Shown piece by piece: positions 1 through 6,500 of a stretch of DNA of 6,830 nucleotides; within the stretch, counting starts at the first letter, position 1; every line of letters begins with the position of its first letter. The notes under the pieces are model-generated. The model had not been told where the DNA came from and did no database searches. It saw only the letters and a list, made by a program, of their open reading frames with translations. The DNA comes from Rhodobiaceae bacterium UBA6963 (GTDB taxonomy: Bacteria; Pseudomonadota; Alphaproteobacteria; RS24). Location of the stretch: assembly GCA_002450335.1 (NCBI GenBank), contig DJZB01000001.1:1-6830 (forward strand), written 5' to 3'. A program made the position numbers and the translations under genes.

Positions 1-21
1 GAGAGCGGGATTCGAACTGAG
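1..21. repeat. 21-bp terminal direct repeat, left copy (tRNA 3'-end-like, antisense)
   Basis: These 21 bases recur exactly as the last 21 bases of the window. Read on the - strand they contain GTTCGAATCCCGCTCTC, which matches the T-loop (TTCGAAT), the 3' side of the T-stem and the start of the acceptor stem of many bacterial tRNAs, tRNA-Ser in particular. The 5' side of the T-stem is not complementary (CTCAG against CCCGC), so this is only the 3' part of a tRNA-like sequence, as expected at an integrase attachment site rather than in a working tRNA gene. The repeat is seen directly; the attachment-site role is inference. An assembly k-mer overlap is the main alternative. Confidence 0.6.
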
Positions 22-68
22 CACTTAACTCATTGATTCTATTCAAAATTCTGAATCACTTTTTTGGC

Positions 69-92
69 GTTACTCACACTGTTACTCACACT
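69..92. repeat. 12-bp perfect tandem repeat (two units)
   Basis: GTTACTCACACT occurs twice head to tail (69-80 and 81-92), just beyond the stop codon of the methyltransferase and about 50 bp from the terminal tRNA-like repeat. Paired short direct repeats beside a tRNA-like core can be arm-type binding sites for an integrase or excisionase, but nothing else supports that here. Chance or slippage is possible. Confidence 0.6.
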
Positions 93-101
93 TCAACCAA
101 C

Positions 102-764
102 TTACGCGCTAGTTTTTTTTACAACTAAAGCAAAATAATAAAGAGGTTTTCCGTCTATTGATAATCGATGACGATATTTTTCAATGTGAAATAATTCAAA
201 ATAATTTGTTGCAATTAACCTTCTAATAGTTTTCGAAAACCCAGAGGTATCTGAGCGATCTAAAAATGTATCCCTTATGTTAAAGGCAATCCAACCCCCT
301 TTTTCCACCATATTTACTGCATTCATAAATGCTTTTGTTGGAATATCACCGAACCCCAAAGCCGCAACCGAAACCATACAATTAAATTGCCACTCACAAA
401 TTTCTTTTGCCGCCTTGTCATCGAGTTTTGTGAAATTTTTTATATAGTAAGCATCATAAACTCCAGGACGATCTCTATACGCAGCCTCTTTCGCTTCATC
501 ACAAATATCCACTCCCACTAAACGAGCAACACCTCGGGACTTTAACTCCTCTCCCATCATACCGTTCCCTGCACCTAAATCTAAAATTCTCAATTCGTTG
601 AAATTTCCAGAATAGTTGGCAACAGAGGTTTCTAAAATCTTCGACACTTTTTTCGGGGACGCACATTTCAGACGTTCATAAAATATTTGTTCGTATAACC
701 CAGTCCGGGCATAAATTTTGTTGCTACGGTACTGAGGGTTCGCATTTCCGTTAGTGGGTAGCAT
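102..764 (-). CDS. Class I SAM-dependent methyltransferase, substrate unknown
   Basis: A 220-residue soluble protein with a Rossmann-type methyltransferase fold. Motif I is ILDLGAGNG (60-68), the SAM-binding glycine loop. VGVDIC (83-88) carries the acidic residue that normally holds the SAM ribose. FNCMVSVAALGFGDIP (127-142) sits at the motif IV position and KGGWIAFNIR (155-164) at a later strand. An N-terminal helical cap (about 14-55, with GLYEQIFYERL) precedes the fold. There is no signal peptide or membrane segment, so it should be cytoplasmic. The length suits a single-domain small-molecule methyltransferase, and I see no DNA-methylase catalytic motif. The start at 764 has an AAGGG element 4 nt upstream, partly inside a hairpin. 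The gene diverges from the czc operon, is clearly AT-richer (about 37 % GC by hand count), and has tRNA-like sequences on both sides, which hints at separate acquisition. A link to metal resistance is unproven. Confidence 0.85.
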   Translation of the reverse strand: MLPTNGNANPQYRSNKIYARTGLYEQIFYERLKCASPKKVSKILETSVANYSGNFNELRILDLGAGNGMMGEELKSRGVARLVGVDICDEAKEAAYRDRPGVYDAYYIKNFTKLDDKAAKEICEWQFNCMVSVAALGFGDIPTKAFMNAVNMVEKGGWIAFNIRDTFLDRSDTSGFSKTIRRLIATNYFELFHIEKYRHRLSIDGKPLYYFALVVKKTSA

Positions 765-777
765 TAACCCTTAATGC
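761..777 (-). promoter_or_regulatory. Inverted repeat covering the methyltransferase ribosome site and start codon
   Basis: GCATTAA (761-767) and TTAATGC (771-777) are perfect 7-bp complements around a 3-nt centre. In the mRNA of the - strand gene the ATG lies in one arm and the GGG of the Shine-Dalgarno-like AAGGG forms the loop, so a folded transcript would hide the start. It could equally be a DNA operator. The symmetry is seen; any regulatory role is inferred. Confidence 0.4.
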
Positions 778-797
778 AAGCTGATACGGTACTTTAC

Positions 798-821
798 CTC
801 AGGTTCGAATCCTGCTTTCCC
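798..821 (+). other. tRNA T-arm/acceptor-like sequence, possible attachment-site remnant
   Basis: CTCAGGTTCGAATCCTGC followed by TTTCCC looks like the T-arm and 3' acceptor strand of a tRNA. The stem CAGG/CCTG closes a canonical TTCGAAT loop, but the fifth stem pair is T/C. No 5' half of a tRNA (acceptor, D-arm, anticodon arm) can be folded upstream and no CCA follows. It resembles the reverse complement of the 21-bp terminal repeat, differing by one extra G and two C/T changes, and so forms an imperfect inverted copy of it. It sits directly upstream of the czcI reading frame, at the boundary between the AT-rich methyltransferase segment and the metal operon. Reading it as a tRNA remnant or secondary attachment site is inference. 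Confidence 0.45.
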
Positions 822-825
822 TTCA

Positions 826-1191
826 TTGGAAACAGTTGATTTTTATTCTTTAAAAGGCCATAATGTTGCGGTGCGGATTTTAGTGGTTTTAACATTAGTT
901 TTGTCTTTATTTATGGGGGTTATTGAAACCACCGCGCATGCTGCTGTTGAAGACCACCTGTGTCCAAGTATAGAAACTAGCCTTGAAAATCAAGATGCCC
1001 ACGACTCTCAGTCAGAAGAAGATCATGCAAAAAACTGTGATGATTGTAGATGTTGTCATTCATCCCAAGTTTCATTCTTAAGCCAACACCCGGGTTTCAC
1101 TGCGCCTGCATCAGAGACGTTTTTGGCTTTTTATGTGCAAAGCGCATCCTCTTTTAACCCACTAGGTATTCGCCGCCCACCCCGTCTTTAA
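826..1191 (+). CDS. czcI: CzcI-like small exported Cys/His-rich protein, first gene of the czc operon
   Basis: A protein of up to 121 residues, placed as czcI is before czcCBA in known cobalt-zinc-cadmium operons, where CzcI is thought to modulate operon expression. A hydrophobic segment (about 17-32) followed by AHAA (37-40) looks like a signal peptide, so the mature part would be periplasmic. The mature part has C46, an acidic/His stretch (53-68), then a cluster with C71, C74, C76, C77 and H78 (CDDCRCCH), a likely metal-binding site. The tail ends in RRPPR, which I recall from related small proteins beside metal pumps. The start is uncertain. The longest frame begins with TTG at 826 without a ribosome site. 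GTG at 871 gives a cleaner signal peptide (MRILVVLTLV) and lies where a promoter at 836-864 would start transcription. It is AT-richer (about 43 % GC) than czcA. The family assignment rests on position and cysteine pattern. Confidence 0.65.
   Translation: METVDFYSLKGHNVAVRILVVLTLVLSLFMGVIETTAHAAVEDHLCPSIETSLENQDAHDSQSEEDHAKNCDDCRCCHSSQVSFLSQHPGFTAPASETFLAFYVQSASSFNPLGIRRPPRL
836..864 (+). promoter_or_regulatory. Possible sigma-70-type promoter for the czc operon
   Basis: TTGATT (836-841) and CATAAT (859-864) are separated by 17 bp, the ideal spacing, with four of six and five of six matches to the housekeeping consensus. Transcription would begin near 871, exactly at a GTG that opens the signal-peptide-like part of the CzcI frame, which would make the mRNA almost leaderless. 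If the TTG at 826 is the true start, this element lies inside the coding region and is probably chance. AT-rich DNA yields such matches easily. Confidence 0.3.
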
Positions 1192-1258
1192 TGTTCACAG
1201 GACAAGTGTGCCTGCAATTTGCGTAAGCTCTTTAGAGCAAGCGCTTTCTATGAACATT
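1190..1258 (+). promoter_or_regulatory. Structured spacer between czcI and czcC (nested inverted repeats)
   Basis: AATGTTCA (1190-1197, overlapping the czcI stop) is perfectly complementary to TGAACATT (1251-1258), which is followed by more T residues. Inside this stem lie two smaller hairpins: CAGG/CCTG (1198-1201 with 1211-1214), and GCGT-aa-GCTC with GAGC-aa-GCGC (1221-1244, including a T-G wobble). The transcript could fold into a three-way junction ending in a short U-run just before czcC. That would suit partial termination, attenuation or mRNA stabilisation setting the ratio of CzcI to CzcCBA. The pairing is seen; the role is inferred. Confidence 0.4.
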
Positions 1259-1275
1259 TTTAGACGGAAACAACC

Positions 1276-2517
1276 TTGAAACTTAAATATATTATTACTG
1301 CATTGGCTTTACTTTTGCCATTTCAGGTACCCCAAGCAGAAACACTATCACTTGAGACAGTGATCGAACAGGCTTTACAAAACAGTCCTCAAACAGCACG
1401 TATTTTGAGTGATGTAGCAGATGCCGAGGCTGAAGCTTTTGAAATCGAAACGCCTGATAATCCTAGGGCTGAGATCAACATCACCTCTTTCAAAGATGGT
1501 AATGATAATCGCACTGCCGAGATTGAACTGGAGCAGCCTTTAAGGCTTTCCAATTTTGGATCACGGGGCAATTATGCCGAGGCTTTGCGCCGGACAGCTA
1601 GCGTTGAACAAAAGGCACAAATGCTGGAGCTGATCCATACAATTACACGCGGCTATGCTTCTTACTGGGCGTTGCAAGAACAAGAAAAAATTCTGGCTGC
1701 CAATGTTGATTACGCCAATCGGAAACAACGGCTTGTTGCAAATGCAGCAAAGGAAGGTCGCGTTGATGCCTCCGATGCCAAGATTTTCAAGGCCGAAGCG
1801 TTGCGCCTTGAGGAGCAGCTCCGCGTGATACGCGCCAGAAAAGCAAGTGGTGCCGCTAATCTATTGCGTATGGCAGGAATGGATCAAACAAGTTTTGATG
1901 CGGAGCGACCTATAAGCCCTGAAATCCCGGATCTGTCTTATTTGACAGGGGTGGCAGGAAATGAAGGCAGTATTCGCAGCCTTTTGGAAGCACGAAAAGC
2001 CCTCGCTGAGCGGCGCTATGCCGTGGCACGTCAGGATGCTAGTTTCCCTGAATTTGCTCCTCGTGCAGTCATTAAACAGGGCTTTGATACAGATAATACA
2101 ACGGTGCTTCTTGGCGTTAGTATTGCGCTACCTATTTGGGATCGCAATAATGCGGAAGTTTCCAGAGCAGTTGCCGAACGCCGCCTGGCGCAAAGCAATT
2201 TGAATGCGCTCAATGAGCAGAATTTTGCCAATGTTCTGGCGGCAGCGTATGAGCAGGCCAAAGCAACACAAATTTCTGCCTCAACCTACCGTAATAAAAT
2301 TTTACCCGCATGGAATGAGGTTGAATCCATTACCGATAAGAAATTCGAGAATGGGCAGGCATCAATTCTTGACCTGTTTCAGATGCGTGAACGGATGGTC
2401 AGCGTTCAAAGCGAAGCCCTGCAAACATATTTAAATTCTATCGAGGCGCGGATCGAGCTGGAAAGTTTGATCGGCCAATCATTAAACGATGTGCGCCTTA
2501 CAGACATAAAGGAATAA
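1276..2517 (+). CDS. czcC: CzcC-type outer-membrane channel protein (TolC/OEP family) of the metal efflux pump
   Basis: A 413-residue outer-membrane factor that forms the exit duct of the tripartite efflux complex. Residues 1-21 are a signal peptide ending PQA; there is no lipobox cysteine, so no lipid anchor is predicted. Two outer-membrane-efflux repeats follow (about 23-205 and 230-405), with long Ala/Glu/Arg-rich helices forming the periplasmic barrel. Family landmarks are NPRAEI (62-67) and LEQPLRLSNFGSRG (85-98) in the first repeat, and GVSIALPIWDRNNAE (280-294), FENGQASILDLFQMRERM (357-374) and IEARIELESLIG (389-400) in the second. The length is normal for CzcC. The start is TTG at 1276, chosen because it gives the full signal peptide, has no better ATG nearby, and has a weak GACGGA-like ribosome site at 1263-1268. 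Only 4 nt separate its stop from czcB, which implies co-translation. Confidence 0.9.
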   Translation: MKLKYIITALALLLPFQVPQAETLSLETVIEQALQNSPQTARILSDVADAEAEAFEIETPDNPRAEINITSFKDGNDNRTAEIELEQPLRLSNFGSRGNYAEALRRTASVEQKAQMLELIHTITRGYASYWALQEQEKILAANVDYANRKQRLVANAAKEGRVDASDAKIFKAEALRLEEQLRVIRARKASGAANLLRMAGMDQTSFDAERPISPEIPDLSYLTGVAGNEGSIRSLLEARKALAERRYAVARQDASFPEFAPRAVIKQGFDTDNTTVLLGVSIALPIWDRNNAEVSRAVAERRLAQSNLNALNEQNFANVLAAAYEQAKATQISASTYRNKILPAWNEVESITDKKFENGQASILDLFQMRERMVSVQSEALQTYLNSIEARIELESLIGQSLNDVRLTDIKE

Positions 2518-2521
2518 AGAC

Positions 2522-3571
2522 ATGAAAAACATTTTAACTCTTCTCGCTGTTATAGCACTCGTTAGCCCCGCTTATGCAGGCCCCGGCCATGATCATGGCG
2601 AAAGCGCCTTTGCGGGTGGCGGTGCACCTGTCACCCATTTCGAGCTTAACGAAGCGCAGATGCAAAATCTGGACATACGGTTTGAGCCAGTGCAGCGCCT
2701 TCCCATTCAAGACACGGTTGATATGCTGACTTTCACAGAGCTTTTACCTGAAAAACACGCGACCATTTCCCCGCGTTTTGGCGGCAAGATCGTGGATATT
2801 GCTGTTAAAGTCGGCCAAGAAGTTGATAAAGGCCAAAGAGTGGCAACGCTGGAACCTGTCTCTGTTGGCAACAGCAATGTCGTTTTAACAGCCCCGATGA
2901 GCGGATTTGTTGTCAGCTTGCCCGCAGGTGTGGGAGAGATTATCGACCCCGGCGGCACAATTATGGAGATCGGCGACCCTTCCCAGATGTTATTGCGCGG
3001 CGTTCTTTATGAGACACCGGATATTACTAAAATTGACATTGGCCAGAGCGCCCACGCCCATCTGGATATTGCACCAGAACGGGAGTTGATCGGTAAAGTG
3101 CAGAGGATTAACCGCGCTATTGATCCGCAAAGCCGGACATTCTCAATTTACGCCCTGATCGAAACGCCCAAAGGCGATATATCACCCGGCCTTCAGGGGC
3201 GCATGGAAATTGCGACCGGAAAAGATGATCCAGTGTTGGCCGTTCCCAAACGCGCAGTCTTAGGGGAAATGGGCACCTTCTTCGTCTATGTCATTGACGG
3301 ACTTGAGGTTGAGCGGCGCGATGTCATGCTAGGCGCAAAAAGCGGTCAGCATATAGAAATCAAAGAAGGCGTAGAGCTTGGTGAGCAAGTTGTCACGCAA
3401 GGAAACTATCAGCTGAAATATATTTCAGTCGGCGGGGTACATACCCATGATCACGGCCCGGGTGAAGACCATCATGATCACGAAAACCATGAGGACGCGC
3501 ATGCTGATCACGGGCATGACGATCATGAAGGCCACGATCACCATGATCACCACAATGACGGTGCAGAATAA
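2522..3571 (+). CDS. czcB: CzcB-type periplasmic adaptor (membrane fusion protein) with His-rich ends and no alpha-hairpin
   Basis: A 349-residue periplasmic adaptor expected to link the CzcA pump to the CzcC channel. It has a signal peptide (1-19, cleavage after AYA), then a short His motif GHDHG (22-26). The first lipoyl half (about 79-111, with PRFGGKIVDIAVKVGQEV) is joined almost directly, through about ten residues (EPVSVGNSNV), to the second half (about 120-152, TAPMSGFVVSLPAGVGEII). The helical hairpin usually inserted there is therefore absent. A beta-barrel (about 155-232, with DPQSRTF at 201-207) and a membrane-proximal domain (about 235-300) follow. Residues 306-349 are a disordered-looking tail with 16 His plus many Asp and Glu, likely binding metal. 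The start is ATG at 2522 with AAAGGA (2508-2513) 8 nt upstream. Missing the hairpin explains the short length. Family confidence is high; metal specificity is inferred. Confidence 0.9.
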   Translation: MKNILTLLAVIALVSPAYAGPGHDHGESAFAGGGAPVTHFELNEAQMQNLDIRFEPVQRLPIQDTVDMLTFTELLPEKHATISPRFGGKIVDIAVKVGQEVDKGQRVATLEPVSVGNSNVVLTAPMSGFVVSLPAGVGEIIDPGGTIMEIGDPSQMLLRGVLYETPDITKIDIGQSAHAHLDIAPERELIGKVQRINRAIDPQSRTFSIYALIETPKGDISPGLQGRMEIATGKDDPVLAVPKRAVLGEMGTFFVYVIDGLEVERRDVMLGAKSGQHIEIKEGVELGEQVVTQGNYQLKYISVGGVHTHDHGPGEDHHDHENHEDAHADHGHDDHEGHDHHDHHNDGAE

Positions 3572-3585
3572 GGAGTTATGTAGAT

Positions 3586-6500
3586 ATGTTTGATTCTATT
3601 ATCCGATTTTCTCTGAATTATCGTCTATTGGTGCTTGCAATAGCGGCACTGATGATTGTTTATGGCTCCCTCGTCATGCGCTCTTTGCCTGTCGATGTCT
3701 TTCCGGATTTGAACCGCCCGACCGTAACAGTGATTACCGAAGCACATGGCCTTGCGCCGGAAGAGGTTGAAACCCTCGTGACGTTCCCGATAGAAGCGGC
3801 CATGAATGGGGCAAGCGGGGTTGAGCGCGTGCGCTCGTCTTCCTCTATTGGCTTTTCCGTTGTGTATGTCGAGTTTGGCTGGGATACCGATATTTATCTT
3901 GCCCGTCAGATTGTCACGGAAAAAATGAACGAGGTGTCAGGCAATTTACCGGAAAATGTCAAATCCCTGATGGGGTCAATTACCTCTATCATGGGTGAAA
4001 TTATGTTCATTGGCCTGACCACCGATAATCCGGATGTCACGCCGATGGATTTACGCACGATTGGTGAATGGGACGTACGCCAACGCCTGCTTGGTGTGAG
4101 CGGCGTTTCTAAAATCACGGTGATGGGCGGTGAGCAAAAGCAGTTTCATGTGCAGGTCGATCCGCAGAAATTGCTGAGCTATGGCGTGACATTGCATCAG
4201 GTGCGCGAAGCTCTCCAGAATGCCAATGTAAATACAACTGGCGGATTTATCCTTGAGCCTTATCAGGAAAAAAGTATCCGCAATATTGGCCGTGTCCGCA
4301 CCGTAGAAGATTTAGAACAGTCCGTCATTGCCAAGAGTGTCGAGGCGAACAGACCAGCCATTACCCTCGGCGATGTCGGAAGTGTTAGTCTGCGTGGCCC
4401 ACTTGCCAAACGCGGTGATGCTTCGGTGAACGGTCAGCCCGGTGTTTTACTGGCGATTTCCAAACAGCCTGCTACCGATACGATTGGTGTAACAGAGAAG
4501 ATAGAAGCACAGCTTGCATCCATTGAAAAAACACTGCCAGAGGGTGTGACCTTACATCCCGAGATTTTTCAGCAGGCTGATTTCATTCAAAACTCAATCA
4601 GCAATATTACCGAAGCACTTCAGCATGGTGCGATCCTTGTTGCGATTGTCTTGTTTCTATTCCTTTTGAATTTCAGAACAACGGCCATTACATTGGTTGC
4701 AATTCCGCTATCTTTTGTCGCAACTTTTATCATTTTCAAATGGTTCGGGATGAGCATCAACACGATGACGCTCGGCGGTCTGGCGATTGCCATTGGTGAG
4801 CTGGTGGATGATGCGATTGTTGATGTAGAAAACTCTTTCAGGCGTTTGCGTGAAAACCGCAAAAAAGGTTCGCCTTTGCCCGCCAAAGAAGTCATTTTTA
4901 GAGCATCCAAAGAAGTGCGTGGTTCGATTGTCTTTTCAACTATCATCGTGATTTTAATCTTTATGCCGCTTTTTGCTATGGGTGGTTTGGAAGGTAAAAT
5001 CTTCACGCCGCTTGGGGTGGCCTATATCACCGCCATTTTGGCCTCTATGGTGGTGTCTTTAACGGTTACGACTGCGCTGTGTTATTACCTGCTTCCCAAT
5101 ATGAAACGCATGGAGGATGATAAAGACGGATTTTTGGTCAGAACACTGAAAGTCGTACACCGTAAGCTACTCGATTTTGTTCTCCCGCATTCAAAAATAG
5201 TCTTCACTGTAGTGATTTTGCTATTTGTAGGAACGGCGGCTCTGGTGCCGGGTTTTGGGCGTACCTTCTTGCCGGAATTTAACGAGGGCAGCTTTACGAT
5301 CAATATCTCAATGCCGCCGGGTACATCCTTGGCTGAATCTGATCGCATCGGATATATTGCCGCCAAGCAACTGAGGGCAATTCCCGAAGTTGTTCAAACA
5401 GGACGGCGTACGGGACGTGCCGAAGAAGACGAGCACGCGCTTGGTGTAAACACAACCGAGTTTGAAGTTACAATCAAGGAATCCGAACGCGGTAAAGAAG
5501 AAATTCTCGCTGATATTCGCGAACGGCTCGGCACAATTCCAGGTGTGATTATCAATATCGGTCAAACGATTTCACACAAGATTGAGCATATCACCTCCGG
5601 CGTAAGCGCCCAGATCGCACTCAAAATCTTTGGTGATGATCTGAATGTGTTGCGAACAAAAGCCAATGAGGCGCGTGAGCTGATAGAAGGCGTTGAAGGT
5701 ATTGCTGACTTGCAAGTAGAACAGCAGCTTCTCATCCCGCAAATCCATATCAACTTTGACCGCGACAAAGCCCGAGAACACGGGGTTATGATTGGTGAAG
5801 CTGCGGAACATGCGGAACTTGCTCTTCAGGGTGAAGTTGTCACAGACATTATTGACGGCAACCGCCTGTTTGATGTGGTGCTGCGTCTTGAAGATGAAGC
5901 CCGCAAGGATATTCAGGCGATCTCTAAAATCCCGTTTGAGACGTTGCGCGGCAATGTCGTGCCACTTGGCACAGTGGCTAATATTGAGGAAGCTAAAGGC
6001 CCCAATATGATTAACCGCGAGAATGTAAACCGCCGGATTGTGGTACAGGCCAATACACAAGACCGCGATGTTGTCAGCGTGGTGCAAGATATTCAGACCA
6101 TACTGGATGCAGAACTGGATTTACCACCCGGCTATTACGTCAGCTATGAAGGCCAGTTTGAAAACCAAGCCAAAGCACAGCGCAATATCCTGATCTTGAG
6201 CATTTTCTCTGTCGTTGGCATGTTCTTGGCGCTTTATACACATTTCCGCAGTGCCAATTTGAGCCTTCAGGTCATGCTGGCCATTCCGCTCTCTTTTATC
6301 GGAGCAGTGATAGGTATCTATCTGACTGGCGGCGTGTTCTCGATTGCCACCCTGGTCGGCTTTATCACACTGACAGGGATTGCGTCTCGAAACGGGATCA
6401 TGATGATCACCCATTACCTGAACCTAATGAAGCAAGAAGGGGAAAGCTTTGATCTGGAGATGCTTCGGCGTGGAACACAAGAACGGCTCGTACCTGTTCT

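Noticed and set aside
35..57. Hairpin GATTC...GAATC as a terminator for the methyltransferase
   Set aside because: The stem is weak and AT-rich, and no T-run follows on the - strand.
39..92. - strand frame SVSNSVSNAKKVIQNFE as an integrase C-terminal tail
   Set aside because: It is only 17 residues between stops, with no catalytic motif; resemblance to integrase tails near tRNAs is too weak to annotate.
738..825. Possible complete tRNA gene ending at the T-arm-like sequence
   Set aside because: No acceptor, D-arm or anticodon arm can be folded upstream and the fifth T-stem pair is mismatched; only the 3' part resembles a tRNA.
2586..2599. Perfect 14-bp palindrome GCCATGATCATGGC
   Set aside because: It simply encodes Gly-His-Asp-His-Gly in the CzcB N-terminal His motif; these codons make a palindrome on their own.
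3449..3560. Repeated CATGAT/GATCAC units as a CRISPR-like or regulatory repeat array
   Set aside because: The units are irregular and in frame, and are fully explained by His-Asp codons of the CzcB tail.
3578..3583. ATG-TAG minimal start-stop just before czcA
   Set aside because: It is only 2 nt from the Shine-Dalgarno element, too close for initiation; most likely chance.
5572..6087. 171-codon open frame antisense to czcA, and other long antisense frames such as 4620-5006
   Set aside because: They lie wholly within the conserved pump gene, show no recognisable domain or ribosome site, and are what codon bias of the sense strand produces.
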